DNA of 64,000 nucleotides from Nocardia beijingensis NBRC 16342 (GTDB taxonomy: Bacteria > Actinomycetota > Actinomycetes > Mycobacteriales > Mycobacteriaceae). Location of the stretch: contig NZ_BDBC01000038.1 in assembly GCF_001612785.1 (NCBI RefSeq), positions 1 to 64,000 of the forward strand, read 5' to 3'. Both the position numbers and the translations under genes were made by a program. A model generated the notes under the pieces. The model was not told where the DNA came from. It did not search any database and worked only from the letters and a program-made list of their open reading frames with translations. Shown here piece after piece: positions 1-8,311 of the stretch. Each line of letters opens with the position of its first letter. Within the stretch, counting starts at the first letter, position 1.

Positions 1-1325
1 GCACCCTCGCCACCGGCAGCTACGACCGCACGGTCCTTGTGTGGGACACGAGTACCCGGCAACCCATCGGCGATCCCATCACCGGCCATACCGGCGGCGT
101 CTGGTCGGTGGCGTTCGGCCCCGACGGCCGCACCCTCGCGGTCGGTGACTCCGGCGGCGGAGTGCGGTTGTGGGACACCATGACTCGGCAACCCATCGGA
201 GACGCCATGACCGGCCACGCCGGCAACGTCGTGGCGATGGCGTTCGGCCCGGACGGCCGCACCCTCGCCACGGGCGGCGACGACCGTACTGTGCGGCTGT
301 GGGACACCACCATTCGGCAGTCCACCGGACATCCCCTTTCCGGCCACACCGCCTACGTCACGTCGGTGGCATTCAGTCCGGACGGCCGCACCCTCGCCAC
401 CAGCAGCTTCGACCACACGGTGCGATTGTGGGACACCACAACCCGCCGACCCATCGGAGATCCGCTCACCGGGCACGCCGACAGTGTGTGGTCGGTGGCG
501 TTCAGTCCGGACGGCCGCACGCTCGCCAGCGGCGGTGAGAACGGCACGGTGCGGTTGTGGGATGCGACCACTCGCCGACCGGCCGGGAACCCGCTCACCG
601 GCCACGTCCGCCGCGTTTGGTCGGTGGCGTTCGGTCCGGACGGCCGCACCCTCGCCAGTGGCGACGAGAACGGCACAGTGCGATTGTGGGACCTCACCAC
701 CCGGCAACCGATCGGAAACCCCCTTACCGGGCACGGGCTAAGTGTCCTGTCGGTGGCGTTCAGCCCGGACGGCCGCACCCTCGTCTCCGGCGGGGAGGAC
801 GGGACGGTGCGATTGTGGGATACCACTACCGGGCGCCTGATCGGGGAGCCCCGCATCGGCAACACCCGTGGCGTGAAATCGGTGGCACTGAGTTCCGATG
901 GCAGCACTCTCGCCGCCGGCGGCTCCGACGGTACGGTGCGGTTGTGGGACAGTGCCAGCTCTCCGTCCGGTGACTCCCTGATCGGGCACACCGCCAGCGT
1001 CTGGTCGGTAGCGTTCAGTCCCGACAGCCACACCCTCGCCACCGGCAGTTACGACGGTACGGTGCGTTTGTGGGACATCGCCACCCGGCAACCGATAGGC
1101 GACCCGCTCAGCGGCCTCAACGGCGGCGTCCAAGCGGTGGCGTTCAGTCCAGACGGTCGAACCCTCGCCAGTGGCGGTACCGACGACGCGGTGCTGCTGT
1201 GGGATGTGCGCTTCACGACCGATGTCGTCGGGTATCTCTGCGACTGGGCGCGAGGAACGTTCACCTCGGAACGATGGGCGCAGTATGTCCCCGCCGGCAC
1301 GACTCCTCGCCGACTCTGCCCGTGA
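1..1325 (+). CDS. WD40-repeat protein, C-terminal part (partial at left edge)
   Basis: The reading frame is open from the window edge (first full codon at base 3) to the TGA at 1323-1325, so the true N-terminus lies outside. About nine and a half WD40 repeats are visible with a 43-residue period; repeats carry the cores VAFSPDGRTLA and VRLWDTTTRQPIG. One repeat near 950-1030 is a residue shorter. The repeats are so alike in DNA that neighbouring copies must have duplicated recently or recombine. WD40 blades form beta-propellers that scaffold protein contacts. The last 32 residues, with a WA..VP.G...R.LCP pattern, resemble the tail of actinobacterial STAND-NTPase/WD40 or kinase/WD40 fusions, so an upstream effector domain is likely but not visible here. 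Confidence 0.93.
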   Translation, partial: TLATGSYDRTVLVWDTSTRQPIGDPITGHTGGVWSVAFGPDGRTLAVGDSGGGVRLWDTMTRQPIGDAMTGHAGNVVAMAFGPDGRTLATGGDDRTVRLWDTTIRQSTGHPLSGHTAYVTSVAFSPDGRTLATSSFDHTVRLWDTTTRRPIGDPLTGHADSVWSVAFSPDGRTLASGGENGTVRLWDATTRRPAGNPLTGHVRRVWSVAFGPDGRTLASGDENGTVRLWDLTTRQPIGNPLTGHGLSVLSVAFSPDGRTLVSGGEDGTVRLWDTTTGRLIGEPRIGNTRGVKSVALSSDGSTLAAGGSDGTVRLWDSASSPSGDSLIGHTASVWSVAFSPDSHTLATGSYDGTVRLWDIATRQPIGDPLSGLNGGVQAVAFSPDGRTLASGGTDDAVLLWDVRFTTDVVGYLCDWARGTFTSERWAQYVPAGTTPRRLCP

Positions 1326-1519
1326 GGCGCACTCGCAACGACATGCGGCATTGCGGTGAGATGGATCGCGTTCACCGCCATCTCCGCCCGACTGTCACAC
1401 CATGTTTGCCGGGGTGAGCGTGAACAGGTGTTTTCGTCGGTGGGCTGAGGGTATGTCGGGGCGAGGTAGTGCTGTCCGTGTGGAGGCCGGTACTCGGCGA
1501 GTGAAAGGAGGGGTGCGGG

Positions 1520-1939
1520 GTGGGTGTTTCGACACTGAATCCGGCGCGTGCCGATGGACGCGCCGCTGGCGCTGCGGTCGAGTGGGATCTCGAGGTGGTG
1601 TCATTGGGGCAGCTGCGGGCTGCGGTGCGACGCCTGCTCACGCCGCTCGCCGGTGTCGTGGTCGAGGACACGGTGCAGGTGTGTGACGAGCTGGCCGCCA
1701 ACGCTGTCGTGCATGCCCGCGCGCCGCGTGGTTGCCGGTTGACGGTGGCCGGCCACGGCGGCTGGTTGCGGGTGGAGGTCGACGATGCTTCGCACGTGCC
1801 GCCGCGGATCCGCCGACCGGATCACACCGGCGGGCGGGGGTTGATCCTGGTCGATGAGCTCGCCACCTGCTGGGGCGTGGACTACCACGGGCGCGGCAAG
1901 ACGGTGTGGGCCGAACTCGGCACCCGCGGCCGCGGGTGA
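1520..1939 (+). CDS. HATPase_c-type anti-sigma regulatory ATPase (RsbW/SpoIIAB-like)
   Basis: A 139-residue single-domain protein starting at GTG 1520, behind a good ribosome site (AAAGGAGG at 1504-1511). It has the GHKL ATPase signature: the N-box DELAANAVVHA around residues 56-66, the G1-like VEVDDAS around 87-93, and the G2-like GGRGLILVDELA near 105-116. Length and motifs fit the small cytoplasmic ATP-binding proteins abundant in actinomycetes. These bind sigma factors or phosphorylate STAS-domain antagonists; the partner is not in the window. It converges on the MerR-like gene with only 7 bp between stops. No histidine-kinase dimerisation domain or membrane segment is present. Confidence 0.85.
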   Translation: MGVSTLNPARADGRAAGAAVEWDLEVVSLGQLRAAVRRLLTPLAGVVVEDTVQVCDELAANAVVHARAPRGCRLTVAGHGGWLRVEVDDASHVPPRIRRPDHTGGRGLILVDELATCWGVDYHGRGKTVWAELGTRGRG

Positions 1940-1946
1940 TCGCGGT

Positions 1947-2321
1947 TCAGCTGTCGCGGTCCGGCGCGGATGACTCTTTCCGGGTGAGTTCGGCGTTGAG
2001 CTCGTTGGCTCGGGCGAGTTGGTCTTCCAGGACGATGATCCGGCACGCCGCCTCCAGCGGTGTGCCCGCATCGACCAGCGCGCGGACCCGCGCGGCGATC
2101 CGCAACTGCGACCGGGAGTAGCGGCGGTGCCCGCCTGGTGAGCGTTGCGGTGTCAGCAGTTCGGTGGCGTCGAGGCCGCGGAGGAAGGCGGGAGTGACGC
2201 CGAGGATTTCCGCGGCCCTGCCCATGCTGTAGGCGGGGTAGTCCTCGTCATCCAGCCGGTCGGCGGCGCTGGTGGGGTCGGTGGGGTCGTTCGGTTGCTG
2301 CACAACACCTCTGGGGTTCAA
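1947..2321 (-). CDS. MerR-family transcriptional regulator (short)
   Basis: This 124-residue protein has an N-terminal acidic stretch followed by a MerR-type winged helix (residues about 32-75: YSMGRAAEILGVTPAFLRGL, then GGHRRYSRSQL) and a C-terminal helix (VRALVDAGTPLEAACRIIVL) that should form the dimer coiled coil. There is no effector domain, as in the short actinobacterial HTH/MerR proteins. The frame opens with TTG at 2321; an in-frame GTG at 2303 follows an AGAGG only 4 nt away, so the start is uncertain. A perfect 11-bp hairpin (2330-2356) sits immediately upstream. The target is unknown. Confidence 0.8.
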   Translation of the reverse strand: MNPRGVVQQPNDPTDPTSAADRLDDEDYPAYSMGRAAEILGVTPAFLRGLDATELLTPQRSPGGHRRYSRSQLRIAARVRALVDAGTPLEAACRIIVLEDQLARANELNAELTRKESSAPDRDS

Positions 2322-2329
2322 CGTCGACA

Positions 2330-2356
2330 GGCCCCGGCGCGTGGTGCGCCGGGGCC
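2330..2356. other. Perfect 11-bp hairpin upstream of the MerR-like gene
   Basis: The arms GGCCCCGGCGC and GCGCCGGGGCC are perfectly complementary across a 5-nt loop (GTGGT). The element ends 9 bp before the start of the minus-strand MerR-like gene. There is no U-tract on either strand. It could be a 5' leader structure, a weak terminator for transcripts arriving from the polysaccharide operon, or a GC-rich binding site. Confidence 0.6.
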
Positions 2357-2978
2357 CGGGATCGAGGGGGGTTTCACATCGATCCCGCTGGTCGGGCGGT
2401 AGCGCCGACCGCGGGAACCGCGCCCGGCAACAGCCCGGGACGCGGAATCTGGGAAGAGCTGTTCAGTAACCACCTCCTGGGGTCGCCGGACGTGTCTGCG
2501 GAGTTCGTCATCCCCTCCGGCGGTCCGGCCGACTGCACCGGATTCTCTTCTCCGCCGGAGGGGACGGTGGATCTTGCTTCCGGTGCAGTTCACCTGCCCG
2601 GCCAACCAGACATCTCATCTCCAACAACAGAGAAAGTACACCTCGTCTCCCAGAATGTCTACACCCTGCGATACACATTTTGCCGCTTAGCGGGTAGGGG
2701 TTTTCTATAGGCCCCGCCTCCGGTAAAGGTGGGTCATGCCGGACCATCTCCCGCTCTCGGGTCGATGAAGCCGCTCGCGATCGTGCCCAGCCGCGGCACC
2801 GCCGCGCGGCTGCTCACTCGCCACGGCAGGTCCGGGACACCGAGGGTCGCAGAAGCCCGCTGAAGTTGCCGCCACGGCTGAGCGCACTCGCGAACCGGGA
2901 ACCTGCGGCCGTCCCATATCCGGTGTCCGGTGGCGCGCATTGAGCGAACAGCGTTCGACAATGCGCTGTGAGGTCGAC
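2357..2978. other. Intergenic stretch without a convincing gene
   Basis: About 620 bp separate the MerR-like gene from the end of the polysaccharide operon. Bases 2615-2715 are clearly more AT-rich than the surroundings and could hold a promoter. Two minus-strand open frames were weighed. One, at 2374-2511 (45 codons), starts with ATG but has a GGAGGGG only 0-2 nt away. The other, at 2734-2940 (68 codons), starts 38 bp after the glycosyltransferase stop. Neither resembles a family I recognise, and in DNA this GC-rich such frames arise by chance. Confidence 0.4.
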
Positions 2979-4073
2979 CTACTGATCGACGAATGCGGCC
3001 ATCCGGGCCCGAAACGCGGGTGGCGCGAACGTTTCCGCGTGGGCGCGGACGATGTGCGGGTCGTAGCGGGCGGTGTCGAAGTCGGCCATCGCCGCGGCCA
3101 AGCGGGTGACGACGTCCGGATCGGCGCCCGGAGCGATGTGTTCGCCGGTGGTGCCCGGTCGTATCGTGTCGAGCGCGCCGCCGGCGCCGATCGCGATCAC
3201 CGGGGTTCCGCAGGCCATGGCTTCGACCGGGACGATGCCGAAGTCCTCCACGCCGGGCATGAGCAGGGCTCGGCAGCGTTGGTACATGTCCCGCAGGATG
3301 TCCGTGGAGGTGGCGCCGAGAAAAGTCGTCTCGGGTCCGGCAAGGGCTTCGAGCTGAGGCCGGAAACGACCTCCGCCCAGCACGACCAGCCGTACACCGG
3401 CGAGTTGCGCGGCTCGGATGGCGAGGTCGGCGCGTTTGTAGGGAACGAGGCGACCTGCGCAGAGAAAGAAGTCCTCCCGGGCACGGGTGGGATCGGGGGT
3501 GAAACGGTCGACATCGACGGGGGGATTGATCACGGTGGCGGTGAGGCCCCACCAGTCGCGGATCCGGTCGGCGACGGCGGTCGAGTTGGCGATCACCCGG
3601 GTCAGGCGCGGCGCGGCGCGCAGTTCGGTGCGGCGGGCCAGTGCGCCCAGGGCGCCGAGGGCGAACTGGCCGGCCCGTCCACCGGCTTCGCGGATACGGA
3701 ACTCTCTATCCCAGGCCCATCGCGCGGGGCTGTGCACATAGGCGATCACGGGCGCGTCGGTGGCCAAGGCGGCCTGAGTGGCGAACGAGTGGTGGCTGAC
3801 GACCACCGCGTCATAGCCCCGCAACGGCATACGACGCAGCGAACGGGGGACGAACGGCAGCAGCGGGGCGTGCCGACCTCGGGTCACCGCGTGGGCGCGG
3901 GAAAGCCAGGTGTCGTGGACATGCTGGACGGGCGCGCGGATTCCGTCCGGTGTGACGATCGGGGCGTAGATGTCCGCGCCGGGCCAGGTGCGGGCGAACT
4001 CGCCCACGACGGCTTCGGATCCGCCGAATTCGGTGAACCGTTCGTGGACGATGGCGATGCGGGGTGTGGTCAT
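2979..4073 (-). CDS. GT4-family glycosyltransferase
   Basis: A 364-residue protein starting at the ATG at 4073, which overlaps the stop of the aminotransferase gene (ATGA). The frame stays open further upstream, but that part is the neighbour's shadow. The N-terminal domain begins MTTPRIAIVHERFTEFGGSE, the nucleotide-binding fold of GT-B enzymes with a glycine-rich acceptor loop. The C-terminal domain holds CAGRLVPYKRADLAIRAA and the E-x7-E motif in EDFGIVPVEAMACGTPVIA. It should transfer a sugar from a nucleotide donor to the growing lipid-linked repeat unit at the inner face of the membrane. It is the last gene of the minus-strand polysaccharide operon. Donor and linkage cannot be read from the sequence. 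Confidence 0.9.
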   Translation of the reverse strand: MTTPRIAIVHERFTEFGGSEAVVGEFARTWPGADIYAPIVTPDGIRAPVQHVHDTWLSRAHAVTRGRHAPLLPFVPRSLRRMPLRGYDAVVVSHHSFATQAALATDAPVIAYVHSPARWAWDREFRIREAGGRAGQFALGALGALARRTELRAAPRLTRVIANSTAVADRIRDWWGLTATVINPPVDVDRFTPDPTRAREDFFLCAGRLVPYKRADLAIRAAQLAGVRLVVLGGGRFRPQLEALAGPETTFLGATSTDILRDMYQRCRALLMPGVEDFGIVPVEAMACGTPVIAIGAGGALDTIRPGTTGEHIAPGADPDVVTRLAAAMADFDTARYDPHIVRAHAETFAPPAFRARMAAFVDQ

Positions 4074-5437
4074 CGAGATGTGCTCGTTTCGATCAGCCGC
4101 GGTGCGGCGGTGCGGCGAATCGCGGGGGCGACCGGTCGTCCGCGCAGCAGTCCGTCGACGGTGCCGCGTTCGAGGGCGGTCCGGTACACCGCGGCCGCGG
4201 CCGCGCAAGCCGACAGGGTGGCGGCGATCGCGTCGTGGTCGTGGGCCGCCGAGGTGACGAAGGATTGCCCGAGTACTCCGCGTTGGAGCAGTTCTTGCAG
4301 GAACAAGGTGCGGAATGCCTGGCACGGGTTGCCGTGGGAATCGAGAGTTTCGAAGATCAGGCAGGAGGAGCGACCGCGGACCCGGAGGTGGTCGCCGATG
4401 CCGAGTCCGTCTGCCAGCGCGGTGAACCCGGTCGCCAGTGCGGCGCCGGCCGCTTCCATTCGGGCGATCGGATCGCCGGTCCGGTAGGCCGCGGCGACCG
4501 CGCGGAAGGCCGCCAGCCCGCTGGTTTCCGGGCCGTGCGTGGTGGACAGCAGAAACACGCGGTCGGCGTCGGTGCGCAGACCGCCCCGTTCCAGGTACTC
4601 CCGTCGTCCGGCGAGCGCCGATATGGGGAATCCGTTACCCATGGCCTTGCCCCAGCAGGACAGGTCGGGAGTCACGCCGTAGACGGACTGCGCGCCGCCT
4701 GCGGCCCAGCGGAATCCGGTGATCATCTCGTCGAACACCAGCAGGGTGCCGTGCCGATCGCACAGGGCGCGCACCGCTTCGAGATAGCCGGGCTCGGGTT
4801 CCGCGGTCGCGGTGGCCGCCTCCATGACGACCGCGGCCACGGTGTCGCCCGCCAGCACCGCGGCGAGGGCGTCGACGTCGTTGTAGGGAAACCGGACGGA
4901 TTCGGCGCCGACCTGAGCGGGGATGCCCGCCGACATCGGTGTCGTCGCGATGAACCAGTCGTCGACCGAGAAGAACGGCTGTTCGCAGACGGCGATCCGC
5001 TGGCGACCGGACACGGCCCGGGCCAGCCGGACGGCGGCGGTGGTGGCATCGGAGCCGTTCTTGGCGAACTTGACCATGTCCGCACCGGGAACCAGGTCCA
5101 GGAAGTCCTCGGCGGCAAGCAATTCCAGCTCGGTCGGCCTGCTGAAGTTCACTCCGTCGGCGATCGTGGCCGTCACGGCGTCGAGTACCGGTGCGTAGGC
5201 GTGGCCGAGGGTGACCGAACGCAGTCCCATCCCGTACTCGACGTACTGGTTGCCGTCGGCATCCCAGACTCGGCATCCCTTGCCGCGCACCAATACCGGC
5301 GCCATCTGCTCGGGGTACTGGTCGGCTCCGCGGGCGTAGGTGTGCGCGCCGCCCGGCACCAGTTCGTGCAGCCGACGCTGCAGCGCGTTGCTGCGGGCGA
5401 ACCCGTGGTGCGGTGGGAGGCCGGGGTGCGGAGTCAT
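4070..5437 (-). CDS. HemL-like class III PLP aminotransferase
   Basis: A 455-residue protein of fold-type I, class III. The PLP lysine lies in WGKAMGNGFPISAL (about 290-303), with the pyridine-binding aspartate in VFDEMITGFRW just before and the N-terminal VPGGAHTYARG typical of glutamate-1-semialdehyde aminomutase relatives. The ATG at 5437 has GGGAG 7 nt upstream. Its place between a glycosyltransferase and an acetyltransferase argues against haem synthesis. I infer that it aminates a keto-sugar or another polysaccharide substituent, though a HemL-type mutase role cannot be excluded. It is separated from the upstream acetyltransferase gene by 193 bp, the one real gap in this operon. Confidence 0.88.
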   Translation of the reverse strand: MTPHPGLPPHHGFARSNALQRRLHELVPGGAHTYARGADQYPEQMAPVLVRGKGCRVWDADGNQYVEYGMGLRSVTLGHAYAPVLDAVTATIADGVNFSRPTELELLAAEDFLDLVPGADMVKFAKNGSDATTAAVRLARAVSGRQRIAVCEQPFFSVDDWFIATTPMSAGIPAQVGAESVRFPYNDVDALAAVLAGDTVAAVVMEAATATAEPEPGYLEAVRALCDRHGTLLVFDEMITGFRWAAGGAQSVYGVTPDLSCWGKAMGNGFPISALAGRREYLERGGLRTDADRVFLLSTTHGPETSGLAAFRAVAAAYRTGDPIARMEAAGAALATGFTALADGLGIGDHLRVRGRSSCLIFETLDSHGNPCQAFRTLFLQELLQRGVLGQSFVTSAAHDHDAIAATLSACAAAAAVYRTALERGTVDGLLRGRPVAPAIRRTAAPRLIETSTSR

Positions 5438-5630
5438 CTGGTGCTCCCTGTGCGGTGCGGGCAGGGTATTGGCGAGAAGCCGGGAAAGCGCAGCGATGCC
5501 GGTGAAGTGCCGGACCTGGACACGCTCCGGCGTCGAGGAGGTCGCGGGACCGGCCGGGGGTGTTGGGGTCGCGCGTCGGGGCGCGCTCGGTCGCCGAACT
5601 CACGGGACCGGTTCCTCATGGACCGGTGCG

Positions 5631-6956
5631 TCATCCGGCGGCAGCCGTTCCGGCCGGATGACTGTAGGCCCAGAGGTCGTGATCGCCGCGCGGGCCGAAG
5701 ACATCGAGGTGCCCGCGCATCCGACCCTCCTCGGCGAACCCCACCGCGGCGACCGCGGCAGCGGCGGCCGGGTCGGATACCGGGATCGCGGTGGCGATGC
5801 GGAGGATTCCGAGCCGTTCGGTCGCATGACGCACCAGCAGGCGGAGCACGCGTGCGCGGAGTTCCGGGCGGGCCGAGGCATCGGTCCAGATGCTGAGCCG
5901 GACGTTGCGATCGAACATGTCCAGCCCGTGCAGCCGGACTTCCCCAGCGAAGCGGCCGTCGTCGAGGATCGTCAGCGTCAGCCCCGGCCGGGAACGCAGG
6001 CCGGTCCTGGCTTCGGCGAGTTCGGCCAGCCAGCGGCGCAGGGAATGCCGGCGCAGCCAGGCGGCGGGTGACATGTGCGGGTCACGGGCCAGCGTCGCAC
6101 GATTGCGGATACGGGCCGCGCGGCGCTGCCGGAAGTCGGAGACACGGCGTGATCGCACCAGCACCTCGCCGCGGTCATCGGAGTCGGTGAGCGCGATGGC
6201 GGCGCTGCCCCGCAGCCACCGGAACACCCGCAGCACTCGGGATAGCTGATACCGCAGATACGCGACCGCGATGCTCACAAGGTGCGGGGCGGCAGAGGCG
6301 GCGGGCAGTTGCGTCGTCTGCGGGTGCGGGCGTTGCCGGGCCGGATGGACGGCGGGGAGCCCGCGGTCGGGCCGATCGGCGCTGGTCACCGCCCACAGCT
6401 CGTGGTCGCGGCGTGCGCCACCGGCATCGAAATAGGCGCGCATCCGGGCTTCGTACCGCAGGCCCGCCGCGGTCGCGATCTTGGCCGCGGCGATGTTGCC
6501 GGGCGCGATCGGTGCGCTGATTCGCATGAGGCCGAGGGTGTGGAATCCGAAGTGCGTGATCATGGTCAGGACGAGGGCGCCGATACCGCCGCCCGCGACG
6601 GCGGAACCGATCCAGATGCCGAGCTCGGCGCTGCCTGCCGACGCGTCGATCGAGGCCAGTTCGACCTGTCCGGCGAACCGGCCGGCCACCTCGATGACCA
6701 TGCTCATCCGCCGCCCTGCGCGCGCGTCGGCCCGGTTGTCGAGGCATTCCCGCACCCAGTGGCGGGCGGTGTGACGGGCGGGCCAGTCCTGTTCCGAGCT
6801 GACCCAGTAGGGCTCGATGATCGCGCGGTCGCGGAGCCGGATCCGCCGCCACTCCGCGTAATCGTCGAAGCGCGGCGGCCGCAACCGCACCGCCGTCCCG
6901 AGGGGACCGGTGACGGCCTGCGGCGCTTCGATGCTGCGGTGCGTGCGTCGGCTCAT
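5631..6956 (-). CDS. Tandem GNAT acetyltransferase (two domains, second degenerate)
   Basis: A 441-residue protein with two GNAT domains. The first (about 15-195) resembles RimJ/RimL enzymes: RLRPPRFDDYAEWRRIRLRD, then AVAGGGIGALVLTMITHFGF as the acetyl-CoA loop, and NIAAAKIATAAGLRYE. A linker of about 70 residues contains hydrophobic and basic stretches. The second domain (about 270-430) repeats the layout, but its CoA loop reads ARPELRARVLRLLV and lacks the glycines. The start ATG 6956 overlaps the upstream stop (ATGA). It probably acylates an amino sugar of the repeat unit, possibly after the aminotransferase; the second half may be structural or regulatory. Confidence 0.85.
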   Translation of the reverse strand: MSRRTHRSIEAPQAVTGPLGTAVRLRPPRFDDYAEWRRIRLRDRAIIEPYWVSSEQDWPARHTARHWVRECLDNRADARAGRRMSMVIEVAGRFAGQVELASIDASAGSAELGIWIGSAVAGGGIGALVLTMITHFGFHTLGLMRISAPIAPGNIAAAKIATAAGLRYEARMRAYFDAGGARRDHELWAVTSADRPDRGLPAVHPARQRPHPQTTQLPAASAAPHLVSIAVAYLRYQLSRVLRVFRWLRGSAAIALTDSDDRGEVLVRSRRVSDFRQRRAARIRNRATLARDPHMSPAAWLRRHSLRRWLAELAEARTGLRSRPGLTLTILDDGRFAGEVRLHGLDMFDRNVRLSIWTDASARPELRARVLRLLVRHATERLGILRIATAIPVSDPAAAAAVAAVGFAEEGRMRGHLDVFGPRGDHDLWAYSHPAGTAAAG

Positions 6957-8311
6957 CCGCCGGGACGCTTCCTGCCGAGCGCTACCGTGCCCAGCTTCCC
7001 GTCGTCGGAGACGGTGAGCCGCCAGTAGCCGCCGTCGGGCGCCTTGAGCACCGGACCGTTGTCGGCGTGCTCGCAGACCCAGGTCCCATCGGCGGCCACC
7101 GCGGCGCGGACAGCGCCGTCGCTGCTCTGTGCCTGGAACACGTCCGCGCCGTGCGGCCCCGCTTGGGACACCACGGTGCCGGTGAACCGCGGAGTGCGCA
7201 TGCCCTTGCGGCCGATGACGGTCCAGCCCGCCGGAAACGCCTCGGCGGGAAGGTCGTCGGTGATCCCCGATATCAATCCGACCGCGGTGCCTTCCGGACA
7301 GCCGGCCGGATTCACGCGCACCGGGATGCCCGGCGGCTGCGACTCCGCGTCGAAGATCACGTTCGCCAGATACGGCTGTCGGCAGTAGTTCAGTTCGAGC
7401 CCGACCGAACGAGCCGCGACCTTCGCGTTGACCATGCCGAACTGCGCGGGCCCGCCGCGCCCGTTGTCGCCGACCGACACCGCGATGTCGGCTCCCTCGA
7501 ACCACACGTTGGTCAGCCACCAGTCGTTGGAGGCGCCGTCGACCCGCAGGTGCCGGTCGGTGGTGAGCGGGTTCTGGTCGGAGACGAATTCGACGTTGGT
7601 GAGTGCCAGCCCGGCGTTGTGGTCGTTGCCCGTGCCGAGGACGCCGGTGTGATTACTGGTGAACTTCGAGGAGGTGACGTAATTCTGGATACAGGATGTG
7701 GTCAGCCCGATCCCGAAATTGTTGATGTCGCAGTTGATGAACGCGGTGCCGCCGGTGTTGTCGCGCAACACGACGCCGCGCTGGGACAGGTACCGCGGAT
7801 GGTTGTCGCTGAGGTGGTTGCCGCGCAATACCACCGCGTCGAAGGAGCAGCGGAAGCACTCCGACAGCTCGACCGCCGTCGAGCCGGGACCGGTGGTGTA
7901 GATGCCGAGCCGGGCGAAACGGACCCGGCTGCGCTTGCGCAGCCGCACCAGAGTGCCGTCGCCCGCGTAGACGATCGTGGTGACGTCGGCGCCGTCGCCG
8001 AGAATCGTGGCGTAGTCCGGCAGATCGGGCATCGACTCGACTCGGTAGTGCCCGGCGGGCACGTAGAGCACCAGCGGGCCATCCGGGTCCTTCGCCACGG
8101 CCGCGGCAAAAGCCTTGGTGTCGTCGGCGATGCCGTCTCCGACGGCTCCGAAGTCTCGGACGTTGCGCGCCGCAGGCGCATCGGTGGTGGGGGACCGGAA
8201 CTGCGGGTCGTCCGACTCGGCTGTGGTGCAGGCGGCTGCGATCGGAAGTACCGCCGCCGCACCGAGAGTCGCGGCGAGCAAGCGGCGCCGCCGGAGAATG
8301 TCGTCGCTCAT
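6953..8311 (-). CDS. Tat-type lipoprotein with pectate-lyase-like parallel beta-helix
   Basis: A 452-residue protein. Residues 6-30 are RRRRLLAATLGAAAVLPIAAACTTAE: an arginine-rich Tat-like n-region, a hydrophobic core and a lipobox-like AAAC, so the mature protein should be lipid-anchored outside the membrane. The body starts with VRDFGAVGDGIADDTKAF, the entry signature of pectate-lyase_3/GH28-like beta-helices, followed by beta-rich repeats (NCDINNFGIGL, LTNVEFVSDQ, WLTNVWFEGAD). Such proteins cleave or bind polysaccharides; the catalytic residues are not evident. ATG 8311 overlaps the upstream stop (ATGA). Being inside the synthesis operon, it probably trims, releases or anchors the polymer made here. 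Confidence 0.87.
   Translation of the reverse strand: MSDDILRRRRLLAATLGAAAVLPIAAACTTAESDDPQFRSPTTDAPAARNVRDFGAVGDGIADDTKAFAAAVAKDPDGPLVLYVPAGHYRVESMPDLPDYATILGDGADVTTIVYAGDGTLVRLRKRSRVRFARLGIYTTGPGSTAVELSECFRCSFDAVVLRGNHLSDNHPRYLSQRGVVLRDNTGGTAFINCDINNFGIGLTTSCIQNYVTSSKFTSNHTGVLGTGNDHNAGLALTNVEFVSDQNPLTTDRHLRVDGASNDWWLTNVWFEGADIAVSVGDNGRGGPAQFGMVNAKVAARSVGLELNYCRQPYLANVIFDAESQPPGIPVRVNPAGCPEGTAVGLISGITDDLPAEAFPAGWTVIGRKGMRTPRFTGTVVSQAGPHGADVFQAQSSDGAVRAAVAADGTWVCEHADNGPVLKAPDGGYWRLTVSDDGKLGTVALGRKRPGG

Noticed and set aside
353..1381. Long minus-strand and alternative-frame open frames opposite the WD40 gene
   Set aside because: They mirror the 129-bp repeats of the plus-strand frame and have the amino-acid bias of shadow frames; no ribosome sites.
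2734..2940. Minus-strand 68-codon frame after the glycosyltransferase
   Set aside because: Some amino-acid sense, but no ribosome site, no overlap with the upstream stop and no family resemblance.
2940..5896. Plus-strand frames of 515 and 610 codons through the glycosyltransferase/aminotransferase genes
   Set aside because: Glycine/arginine/alanine-rich antisense shadows of well-supported minus-strand genes.
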